Below are positions 1 through 8,609 of a stretch of 64,000 nt of DNA, in pieces. The translations under genes were made by a program, and so were the position numbers. The DNA is from Echinostoma caproni. Its lineage: Eukaryota; Platyhelminthes; Trematoda; Plagiorchiida; Echinostomatidae. Numbering within the stretch: the first letter of the stretch is position 1; each line of letters begins with the position of its first letter. Location: NCBI GenBank assembly GCA_900618425.1, contig UZAN01040708.1, positions 6,009 to 70,008 of the forward strand, written 5' to 3'. Below the pieces are notes generated by a model. It ran no database searches, was not told where the DNA came from, and worked only from the letters and a program-made list of their open reading frames with translations.

Positions 1-1290
1 GCGTCCCGACCAAGATTAGTCATCAACAAATATTTGGTAGATGACACAAGCTGTTTCTGTGTTTGGTGTTCTTTGGTAAGAGTTGTGATTGGTAGTGGCG
101 TCATGTGACTGAGTGTGTGGCTGATGCGCTTGACGAGATTTGTGGGGTCAAATTGGAGAATTACTTTTGATCTGGTGATCCACCGTGGGTTGTGCTCCTG
201 CATCTGTGCATGCAACTGTCTACCTGTTCTACCAATCTACAATACTCCACATTCTTATTCAAATGGATAAATGACGTGCAATTTGGTGGACAGTGGCAGG
301 GGTTACTTTGTGAATGGAATGGGATATGTGCGGTTGTGTACAAGACGATTGGGTTGGCAGCATTATAAGTGCNGCGTTCTACCACATTTTTCAATCGGTC
401 GTGAAAAATCAGATTGATATCGTCACATTTGAAGGAAAGGCAAATGTAGTCCTTTTTCTTATGGACGTCATATTGGGTTGGCTTTTGTTCCGGTGTCTGA
501 CTGAGCTTCTCAATAAAACTGCCTGGTTGATCGTTCTCAGCCAGAATTGATTGGAGGAGTCAATTTAACTCCTGTGTGAATGCGACATGTTCGACCAAAT
601 GGTGTTTTTACCAAACCACACGAAACTAAAGAAATGTGGAAATTGACCCGTTCATGTTTTCTTGCGATACACAGCTCTATGAGTCGCGTCGTCTGGCCTC
701 CTTGTCGTTAGAATGCACAAAAATATGAGGCACTCGTCCTACTTTTCTTTTCTGCAAGAAATGTATATTCTTGAGTTGAAACTGTTCATGCCGCATAGGG
801 AAGAAGTCAGATGTTGTTGGTCTTGTACTATGAGGATAATATCATCAGTGTATATTTGTACATAATGTGCACTGATTCGAGGCATGTGCCGCCTCGCTTT
901 TCAGCTTAGTGATGACTAGGTACACGAGAACAGGCCCTTAGGGGCTTCACATCACCGCACCATTTATTTGTTTGGAGAGCTTTCCCTTGTAAACTGAAGC
1001 TAGAGTTTTATGCTCATGAACGGAGACGTTTGAGCTAAGGAATCGGTGGTCTGATACTTAGGTTCTGTTGCTCGATATACTGTAAAGTTTTCTCGATTGT
1101 TTTACGCCGTGGCACGTTAGTGAATAATGGTTTAAGTCCACAAAAGCCAAGAATTTATCTTTGATATTCAAGTCTTCCATTAATTCAACTAGATCAAAAC
1201 TGTCCTGATAATGTTCTATTTAGACATGTAATCCAGAAATTGTTTCAATAGCGTCGCATTACCATATAATTTGTCAGGTTCACCGCATGT

Positions 1291-1542
1291 TCAAAATACA
1301 TTCTGCAAATTTACAAAGCTTTCATGTTTCTCATTCCGAGTAGGAATGGTTTCAGTTGTCCATAAGTGGACTGTTGGGTTTGTGAATGCATGTGTGCTCC
1401 CCCATTGGTTGTATTGTTCCCCTGGATTGTTCCTGGTCTGTTGAAGAAAGACTTTTATGTACTGGCGAAATCTCTGAAATACACCTCTAAATGTAGTGGC
1501 ATTGTCAGGGGTAAACTCGTGCACTCTATCATAGACAGACAC
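1291..1542 (-). other. Unassigned 83-codon open frame inside the insertion in the PLE
   Basis: The frame includes TTFRGVFQRFRQYIKVFLQQ and NNPGEQYNQW, then ends at a stop. It does not fit any PLE block I know and lies in the extra ~400 bp between the two halves of the PLE reverse transcriptase. It may belong to a second inserted element. The composition looks more protein-like than the surroundings, but no family is recognised and no function is assigned. Confidence 0.2.
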
Positions 1543-1698
1543 CTACAAGCATGTACAAATTCCACTGCCAAAATACCCTTAGACAGTCATCACTTATTAC
1601 ACAACCAATTTTCAAAAGCTGTATCCACATCATCCACACACTTAAGATTTAAACTTTTATTTCACGTACCTCTCTGTTTAACATAATTCTGTTTTTCC

Positions 1699-1908
1699 TT
1701 AGCTAGCATATCCACTTGTGACAAGGAGAAAAGTCCCACAGAATTTCGCAATTGCTTGCTTCATTGACAAACACAGTCTACTGCTTTCAGTTTCATTGTG
1801 TATGATTTTATAAATTTGAATCCACAAATATGGTGTAAATGCTGAAAATTCACCCATCCGGGTGCATAAATCTACTACTGACTTGATTTGATTTGATTTC
1901 AACCATTT
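1699..1908 (-). repeat. Interspersed repeat F, copy inserted in the PLE
   Basis: On the minus strand it begins with an AAATC run (ATCAAATCAAATCAAGTC), followed by TTTATGCACCCGGATGGG and GTGAATTTT. The same order (AAATC-like run, TTTATG.ACCC, GGGTGAATTTTA, a GTGGAT block) is present on the plus strand at 47218-47345, so this is a dispersed repeat family. It lies exactly where the PLE reverse transcriptase is interrupted, between the YGL block and the DSFDLVEL block, so it probably inserted after the PLE. The family is not named here. It could be a SINE, or the 3' end of a LINE with a simple-repeat tail. Confidence 0.55.
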
Positions 1909-2654
1909 TACCGAGTTGTGTTGTAATCATCGATAAGATATGTTTGAGTGAAATTCCAGATCAATGTGTCTTTGGAAGAGACCATACAGTTGAGGTATAG
2001 TACTGCCAGTCGGTTTGAGAAACTTTAATTTGATACCACGGATGAATCCACGTTCCAGTATTATTTGCGACTCTTTTGTGACCGTTTCTCCATTGTTACT
2101 AGATTATTAGTTTTTATTTAAGCTTGAAATTTCGAAGTACCTTAACATCTTTTCGATGTATTTCTCTCGGTCCATGACTATAACCTCAGAGCCCTTACCA
2201 CGCTGGACGACCATCAATTGTTACCGGATTTCAGTGTACATAGTTCGTTGATGTTTTCCTTTCCGCTGTTCTGCAATATTGCACCAGTTGAGATGCAGTG
2301 AAATCTGCCTTGGCACAGATTGTACAAACCTAGCATTTTTGTCCTCTCTCCTCAACTTCAGGAACACATTTACAGATCTAATTTAGTGTCCTCCATCAGG
2401 GAAACATTATAATACTTGTCACTGATTTGATCTCAGATGTGCACATCCGCTGCTAACAGTCTATTGATGTTCTTTTCATGCATGGTGCTTTTCCAGTTCG
2501 TGCGGTTCATCCGTCTATTTCCCCCAGATCAATCATTGTCAAAACAAATTTGACCCCAAAGGAACTTCGGGGCGTTATTGAGCTTCGAATTGGACCATTT
2601 AGTTCTCAGTTTGTACGTGCTTTTATGCATAATAGGTTCCCGATTTAGAACGCC

Positions 2655-2890
2655 AAGCTTGGATTGGCCATTAGATTGTTCAGAGGCACCAGGAACTCTT
2701 GATGGTCTTGGGTGTCGGTTTCACTCCTTGTGAGATCGTTAATTCCCCACGAAGTAATCTATTCGAATGCGACGAAAATGATGACCGACAAAGAGCACTG
2801 GACGCTCTGCCGAACAGGACGAAACGGCCGTCCAGTGCTTTTTGTTGGTTATCACAAACATTTCCATCGCATTTGAAGGCTCCCGATTGT
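2655..2890. mobile_element. Ribozyme SINE family C: inverted (fold-back) partial copies
   Basis: The left part (2655-2803) is a minus-strand tail of family C: read in reverse it runs from GTCCAGTGCTCTTTGTCGG through GGGGAATTAACGATC to GGTGCCTCTGAACAATC. The right part (2809-2890) is plus strand and holds the 3' half of the hammerhead (CAGGACGAAACGGCCGTC) followed by CAGTGCTTTTTGTTGG. The two arms pair over roughly 60 bases around a ~25-base centre. No tRNA-like head is present in either half. The minus copy stops within a few bases of the predicted ribozyme cleavage site (between 2800 and 2801 on the plus numbering). Both halves match the fuller copy at 58225-58650. Confidence 0.7.
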
Positions 2891-2894
2891 TTGA

Positions 2895-3604
2895 AATATC
2901 GGTTCTATCATGAGACTCGTTTCGTGGATGCTACACTGACTAGTATTTGTGCTTGGGCATATTCAGACCAGTGTAGTTACGTTCTGCTTGCTTCAAGGGA
3001 CTTTTGAACAGAGCCCAACTGCGGTTCGTTCAACCGTTGTATGCATAACTATGATGTGCTGCATCTAATGAGTCTTAAAGTAGTTCGCATCTTTGTAACT
3101 ACGCTAACCATTTATCGGCGATACAATGAATAAGGCCTTTTTGCTTCCGTTTATTTGATAAACAACAAGTTTACAAACAATTTTAAAAGCAGGGATCCGC
3201 ATCAATGTTTTACCACAATCGATAATTGGGGTAAGAATGACAGAGTTTCGGTAAAGTAACTAGATGACAATAGGGCAATGGCCTAAATGATTGGTTCACC
3301 ACACTTTTGAGGATTCTTCTAGTGCTTACCTTACCTTCAAAACGAGGCGCTTCGATGAAGTACAGTAGAGATTAATTCAGAATTTAACCCTCTAGAGTGT
3401 AGAGTTGCTGTTCCCTCTAGGGCCCTAGCTTCCGTAGTCAATCTCATCCCGGGACCATGTGCTAATTTGAAGGCTCACGATTCAAGCCCTGCTAGACTTC
3501 AGACGATGGCTTCTGATGCGTCTGAGGATGGTGAAAAATGAAGGCTATATCTGCAGTGCTGGTAATTTTTTGAAGCCAAATGTGCAGTTTTAGGCTAGTG
3601 TTAT
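2895..3604. other. No recognised feature
   Basis: I see no coding, RNA or repeat signature beyond a weak B-box-like stretch (GATTCAAGCCC) near 3480 with no convincing A box. Confidence 0.4.
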
Positions 3605-3607
3605 GTC

Positions 3608-3795
3608 GCGGTGGTGGCTCGGTGGTAACGTCACCAAATTATCACCCCGGAGGACGAGTGTTCGAATCCCACCACCACTGCTTGACTTTCCCCATTTGTG
3701 TGTTGTATGGCAGCCCTTTGGTTGGCCTCTTCCCCCTTCCTGAAAATTGTATCTTTGTATATTCAATAAAAAGAAGTAAAATGAAAAAGAAAAAT
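3608..3795 (+). mobile_element. tRNA-derived SINE, family A, copy 1
   Basis: The head folds as a tRNA-like unit: GGTGGTGG at its start can pair with CCACCACC near 3669-3677. The A box is TGGCTCGGTGGTAAC (3614-3628) and the B box GTGTTCGAATCCC (3658-3670). The body contains CTTGACTTTCCCCATTTGTG and the 3' end has CTTCCTGAAAATTGTATC, then ATTCAATAAAAAG and an A-rich tail. Other copies lie at 32612-32800 and 33906-34091. tRNA-headed SINEs are transcribed by RNA polymerase III and moved by LINE-type reverse transcriptases. No hammerhead motif is present in this family. Confidence 0.8.
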
Positions 3796-3939
3796 AAGAG
3801 TGAAACCCCTGTTTTCTCAAAATTAAACTCAAATGGAATTTGTCCCATTTTCCGGTGGGGGTACAAAATTTCAGACCTAATGACAATGCCACAATAATGG
3901 TATCAGTCAAATGCAAGTTAGAACGGTTGTGCACCTACC

Positions 3940-4839
3940 AATCAGGACGATTTGGAAAAACATACTGGCGAGTCTTCGCGTCCAGTCCTTTTGGCAACAT
4001 ATCCCGTCTTTTCGTTGTTCGAGATTTCACAAGATGTTCAGCATGGTTCAGGAACGTGACCTTCAGGTTTTCATTCAAACAATTGACAAAATGATGACGC
4101 TGTGTGATATATACCGTTCGTATTCGAACAATGTGGAATGCAACGTGTCACATCCGTTTAACACAAAACGATAAGATAAATCCGATTTCAACGAAGTGAT
4201 TTTCTGCATAGTTTTGGATACTGGTTTTGATAAATGCACTCCAATTGGAGATCGAAGAATAGCATTAGTTTTGCGGAGAAATTAAAGAAGTGATTTGGTC
4301 CCTTCACCACGTGGGGGACCACTGACAATAAAACATACATAATCCTTTATTTATGCCACCCCCATTGGTTTTCACATTTCCTTTGACCCATCATTAGAAT
4401 AAAGTAAAGAAAAAATGTTCACATTTTTTCCAATCTCCGCAGTCGGGGCAGCGGAAAACATTCCGGTATTTGCACACGACAAGTACGCTAAATACAATTG
4501 GTCAAAGGACATAGTCAGGAAAGGGTCCAATTGGATCGGTTGCATCTTAAACTTTTATACACACAAAATTGCCTAGCTCATTCATGTTGCGTAACAACGG
4601 CTTGTGTGACAAAAAAGTGGGTCAAAAATGTGCTCAGTTACCATGGCATGTTTTGGGGATTGAGGGTCTAGGATTTTTCTAGTCAGTTTGACTTCTTAGA
4701 TTGGGCTCTGTTATTGATCGTATGAGGCATGTTGAAATGGGCTTAGACATCCACTGTAACAAGGATCAATTCATTACACTCATGTAAGCGTGTGGTGATC
4801 CCAGCCTGCGAGATGACGCATACCCTGGAGCGACACATT
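3940..4839. other. No recognised feature
   Basis: Short chance open frames only, AT-rich, without splice-flanked or family-like content that I can support. Confidence 0.4.
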
Positions 4840-4856
4840 ACAATTTTAAGACAACT

Positions 4857-5054
4857 GTGATCAATCAAGCTTCACGCGTGAAGTTAGCAAAGCGTGTGAG
4901 TGCCACAGCTTCTGAACTACAAACCATAGGCCAATTGTATCAACCAATCAGAAACCGTGCGGTCCAGACAGAAGCTAAACAACGGCAGAAATACTACAGC
5001 GCGATTGGCAGAGGCTCGGATAACCAACGATCTTGTTTTGTACATATTATTTAA
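4857..5054 (+). pseudogene. Possible Ty3/gypsy integrase C-terminal relic
   Basis: The 65-codon frame contains ELQTIGQLYQPIRNRAVQTE followed by AKQRQKYYSA. This resembles the region after the integrase core of Ty3/gypsy retrotransposons, where a helix with a Q-R-Q-K-x-Y-Y pattern precedes a short GD-V segment. Here the following segment (GRGSDNQRSCFVHII) is only loosely similar. No integrase core (zinc finger, D,D-35-E) and no LTR was found nearby, so the call rests on one short motif. It could be a chance frame. Confidence 0.3.
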
Positions 5055-5151
5055 TCTCTCTGAATTCTTTCAGTTTGGTTCAGCGCTTACGTGACATCCG
5101 TGACTGCTAATCGGTGATTCTTTTTGCGTTCGTATTCCGAGTTCAGTGCAT

Positions 5152-5181
5152 ACTACTACTACTACTACTGCTACTGCTACT
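5152..5181. repeat. Trinucleotide (TAC/TGC)n microsatellite
   Basis: About seven TAC units are followed by CTGC/TACTGC variants. It lies just downstream of the RTE-like LINE relic on the minus strand and could mark its 3' tail, but it may be unrelated. Confidence 0.8.
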
Positions 5182-5189
5182 TCCACTAC

Positions 5190-5402
5190 AAAGTGTCACT
5201 GTAACGACAGGTGAACTGACATGATATGAGAGACAGAATTGAGCTGGTGGTTCTGTTTGCGGTAGTCCAGGTGAAGTCCCTCAGTATACAATATGAATAG
5301 TAGAGTTGCAGCAGGAAACGTTTGATACAACGCAACCTTGAGCTTCGGACGCACGTTGTTCATTAGACGATTATCCCTAAGGCCAGTTTGCGGACGACGC
5401 AT
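5190..5402 (-). pseudogene. RTE-like non-LTR retrotransposon RT C-terminal relic
   Basis: The minus-strand frame reads GLRDNRLMNNVRPKLKVAL, then YQTFPAATLLFILYTEGLHL and KQNHQLNSVSH. This matches the layout just after the RT palm/thumb in RTE-type and related LINEs: a G-LR-R-NN block, KLKVY, then a TLLYG-E-W-like block and a ...LN.FH segment. Key positions have drifted (TLLFILYTE for TLLYGxE). Sequence upstream on the minus strand (5460-5410) is weakly compatible with the preceding I-R-I-KA segment but out of frame. This is a truncated dead copy; the RTE assignment is by pattern only. Confidence 0.55.
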
Positions 5403-5409
5403 TTCTTCA

Positions 5410-7778
5410 TTACTTAGAAGATGGGATCACCCAGTGGCTCTCGTCCTCTGTACGGATAAATAAATTTCTCCGGATTGCCATTAACCAGTACCGTCTTTCG
5501 TAATTATGACCAATTACTCCTGGCACATTCGAGCAGAGTTTTCGCTGAAATCCCTTTATTCACAATCGGAGAGGCACTGGGAAATGGTATTGTCCCCTTC
5601 ATGTGATTTTCTCATAATTAAATCTCCGTGAAGTCCCGTCTAATCACCTCCTGATTTTAACAGTTAAAAATTCAAAAGCTGTCCTTCTTTTTCTTCTAAA
5701 TAAACCACTACGTCTTCTAAAACCGTTTCCTGTGAATACTGGGTTACTTTACGGTGTATATACTCCATTCATACAATCATACTCCACATGACCGCCTCGC
5801 AGTATTCAACTTCTCTAATTTAATGAATTGGAGGAAGTGAACATAAGTTACAAAGATAAAGTGGGCTGATAGACAAAACAGAGCAAGTTGTATCGGTAAT
5901 CAGTCAGTTCACCAAAACTTCTTATGTTCACATTTCACCACTGCCGACTCAGTTCTTTATCTCTGTAATGTCCGCTGGAAGTCCCCTGGTTGTTCCAGAT
6001 CTCCTCTAATTAAAAATAATTTGGTTGATAAAACGAAAATACGTTACAACTCGAGAGACGACAATTTGGATAGATAAATTCGAACATTTGGTATTTGCAG
6101 ATGCAGTTACTAAAACTGTGCTGATCCATTTTGCCGATAAATGTGCTCTCTGTGAATCAGCACAGGTAAAGTACTCGATTTCGGGGTGTTCGCTGAAAGA
6201 TTGCAGCTGTTGGGTGGCGATGAGTAAGCAGTCACAAACAAAATCATCGTCATACAGACCCGGGAGTCACAGTTTCAATCCCGTCCCGGCAATCTGACTG
6301 TTTGCATTCTGTTTGTGTTTCCAGGCTTCAACCAACTTCAACCAGCTCGCTTCCTTTCCGTAAAGTATCGATAAAATGTTACATTAAATGAAAGCATGCA
6401 AAAGTTCTATTATTGTCATCGTTTACTCTTCTCAGTAGCATCGAATTCAAAGTGCTTAGATTTTCCCGTACCACATTTTGTAAAAACCCCACTATCTGTA
6501 TCATTCTTTGTTACCTATCTACCAAAATATTCATCTTGGGGGACGTCCTAGTCACCCGGTACTTCAGACAGGTCGGCCAAATATTTGGGAATGTTTTATG
6601 CTGAATGTCATCAGCTAGGTAATGAGATACCAAAGAAGACATAAAGGTCTGGATAGGGCTGGTCAAAAATAATGTCATCGACAGTAAAAAATCCTTACAA
6701 ACAGGATACCAAATGACACGCCAAAGAACCCATAATAGATCAGAATTTCTGGTTCAAGAGGCTTTCTCACTGTAGCATGTGAACTGTTTTCAAACAGACT
6801 GATCTCGATCAACACCCTTGAATACATCAATTTGGCCGGAAATCAGACTCATAGAGCTTTGAATTTGTCACTGAGTGATCATAGAATGAGATGCACTTAG
6901 TACATTGGAGCAACAATCTCAGCCAGTTGAGTACAATAAACAAGTTGATTACAATTGCTTATGCTCACTTGTTTGGGGATGGGTAGACATGCATAGAAGT
7001 ACCGTTTGAGAAGCCCTCATTACTCATTCCATTCTCTACAGTAGAACTATTCTGAACCACCGTAAGAACCATTAACAAGTGTGTTTGAAAGTGTTGTTTG
7101 AATTGATCGTTTGTTTTACTGCATCAGTTGTGTTTTCATGATTGGTCCGTATCACACTTTGCGCCTGCAAACCGGACAATCTGATTGGTTCAAGCTTATA
7201 TGTTAACTCCTGTGTTTTCCTTCCAAATGTGACTTGTGTCCGGTACAGTCAAAAAGCATATCGAGAGCACTTCGTGAACAATCGACTTTTGACAACAAGG
7301 ATGTGCGAACAATCAAATGTCGAACAGAATTTCATCCCAAAGTCTAACTCAAACACTACCGTATGATATCATCCGAACTACGTTTGGCTGGGTCCGCCGT
7401 GTCACATTCGCAGTTCAAGTCAATGATTTTATAGCACGTTGTGCATGTGGACAGCTTCCAGTAACAGGTTGAGATGAACTATTCTTTTACATTTTCTAAC
7501 CGTGAACCACAGTTGGGGAACGTGAGAAGGATGAGCAGCCAACATGTGCACAGGGAAAGTACACGCTAACAGGCACGAAGTCAAACCCGAGAGAAGAGCA
7601 TTCGCTGGTTGGGCAGCTATGCAGTATTTAATCCATGAGCTTGAAACCTCGGTGGCCACTGACCATGATACTGCCATTTGCGACATGCATTAAAAACGTG
7701 AACTATCAACAAACACGCTCCAGGATCAGTAATAGTTACAAACAAAATGAAAAATGGAAAATGAAAAACCGTCTGATC
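5410..7778. other. No recognised feature
   Basis: Short open frames only. A B-box-like stretch (GTTTCAATCCC) near 6271 has no good A box in front. Nothing else was recognised. Confidence 0.4.
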
Positions 7779-7945
7779 AGCTGCCCGATGGTGTAGTGGG
7801 TAGCATGCTTGCGTTCTGCCCGTGAAGTCCCGGGTTCGATCCCCAGTCGGGTCGATGGATTTGCACTGCTGATGAGATCCAACCAGGTCGAAACAGCTGT
7901 CCAGTGATTCCGAGCTTTTCAGTTCACGTTTCATTTACGATATAC
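7779..7945 (+). mobile_element. Ribozyme-bearing tRNA-derived SINE, family B, most intact copy
   Basis: The head is tRNA-like: GCCCGAT can pair with GTCGGGT, with an A box around TGGTGTAGTGGGTAGC (7789-7804) and a canonical B box GGTTCGATCCC (7833-7843). A complete hammerhead ribozyme follows (7864-7906), then the tail GATTCCGAGCTTTTCAGTTC and CACGTTTCATTTACGA. Related copies are at 8411-8560, 36620-36785 (minus), 36796-36945 and, much diverged, 58715-58860. Schistosome Sm-alpha repeats are the known precedent for a pol III promoter joined to a hammerhead; membership in that family is not shown here. Confidence 0.8.
7864..7906 (+). ncRNA. Type I hammerhead ribozyme, complete core
   Basis: Stem I is CACTG (7864-7868) with CAGTG (7902-7906). 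The core CTGATGA lies at 7869-7875. Stem II is GATC (7876-7879) with GGTC (7886-7889), loop CAACCA. GAA follows at 7890-7892, then stem III, ACA/TGT closed by a two-base GC loop (7893-7900), then the cleavage-site C at 7901, giving GTC. All invariant core bases are present. Such a short stem III is unstable in a monomer. In known schistosome and other metazoan hammerheads of this kind, activity is better in dimeric RNAs. Confidence 0.85.
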
Positions 7946-8410
7946 ACGACGAATTGTCATTTGATTTTTCAAAACTGGTAATGACTTTAGTTGCAAAGTT
8001 ACACCCGTTCGGAATATATCCCATTGTTTACTATAGATCCGAACCGTTCTTCAAATGTTTACGCGCACAAGCATATTTGTACAATTTAAACATATTCATA
8101 AGGAGCTCACATTATGCATTTCGTCAGTGCAATATGTGATCACTCGTTGAACTATATCACAATGCGTCATGTTTATCACTGAGAAGTTTCATCAGGCCTC
8201 GAAACAATTCATTTTTGTAATCATACATAAAACAGATAGAATTATCTGCTAAGCGGTGCATTCTATCTTTAACGTCATACAAACTGATACCCTAAGATCA
8301 GATCTAATTCTTCACTGTTCTAGTGAGCTTACTTACGCAACATGCAATATCTGAAACAGGCTCCTAAGCACTGATCACGCTTCACTGTGTACGGACAAAA
8401 TCCAAAAACT

Positions 8411-8560
8411 ATCTGGTCAGCTGCTCGGTTGTCAGGAGGACAGGATGCTTGCGTTCTACCGGCGAGTGCCCGGGTTCGGTCCCCAGATGTGTAGAGGCAT
8501 TCGCAGTGCTATTGAGACCTGACGGATCCAAAACACTGCTTCTTTCCCTTTGCAGATCAG
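8411..8560 (+). mobile_element. SINE family B, diverged copy with broken hammerhead
   Basis: It aligns with the 7779 copy: GATGCTTGCGTTCTACCGGC, then GCCCGGGTTCGGTCCCCAG as the B-box region, then GCATTCGCAGTG. The hammerhead core has become CTATTGAG and the GAAAC block is AAAAC, so it should not cleave. It lies about 470 bp downstream of the intact copy in the same orientation. The tail after TCTTTCCC is not clearly conserved. Confidence 0.65.
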
Positions 8561-8584
8561 GCTCGATTTGCTCTGTTTATTATA

Positions 8585-8608
8585 TGATCATATATATATA
8601 TATGATCA
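8585..8608. repeat. 24-bp perfect AT palindrome
   Basis: TGATCA, twelve alternating TA bases, then TGATCA form a perfect dyad. It is probably a TA microsatellite; no function is inferred. Confidence 0.7.
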
Positions 8609-8609
8609 A

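Larger units (their letters stand above)
1..2640 (-). mobile_element. Decayed Penelope-like retroelement (RT + GIY-YIG endonuclease), runs off left edge
   Basis: Read on the minus strand, conserved PLE blocks appear in the right order but in shifting frames with many stops. At about 2300-2235 is NIAEQRKGKHQR; at 2207-2150 KGSEVIVMDREKYIEKM; at 2030-1970 KPTGSTIPQLYGLF. At 1215-1150 is DSFDLVELMEDLN; at 1130-1066 LFTNVPRRKTIEKTLQYIEQ; at 865-825 YTDDIILIVQ, the catalytic Asp pair of the reverse transcriptase. At 680-620 is VYRKKT, and at 425-340 the RT-endonuclease linker. At 237-163 IGRTGRQL followed by QEHNPRWI is the GIY-YIG endonuclease, continuing to a SSA-like block near 100. PLEs are retroelements that use this endonuclease for insertion. 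The copy is dead: frameshifts, stops, one ambiguous base (373) and an insertion between 1940 and 1220. The GIY-YIG half makes PLE much more likely than a LINE. Confidence 0.8.

Noticed and set aside
3461..3545. Possible SINE head with GATTCAAGCCC
   Set aside because: No matching A box and no related copy seen.
3590..3934. 114-codon minus-strand frame
   Set aside because: It runs antisense through SINE A copy 1 and its A-rich tail.
7779..7860. True tRNA gene at the family B head
   Set aside because: The acceptor and T arms are tRNA-like, but the anticodon arm does not fold well, the sequence continues into a repeat, and several copies share it.
7617..7934. 105-codon minus-strand frame
   Set aside because: It is the antisense of the family B SINE and its hammerhead.
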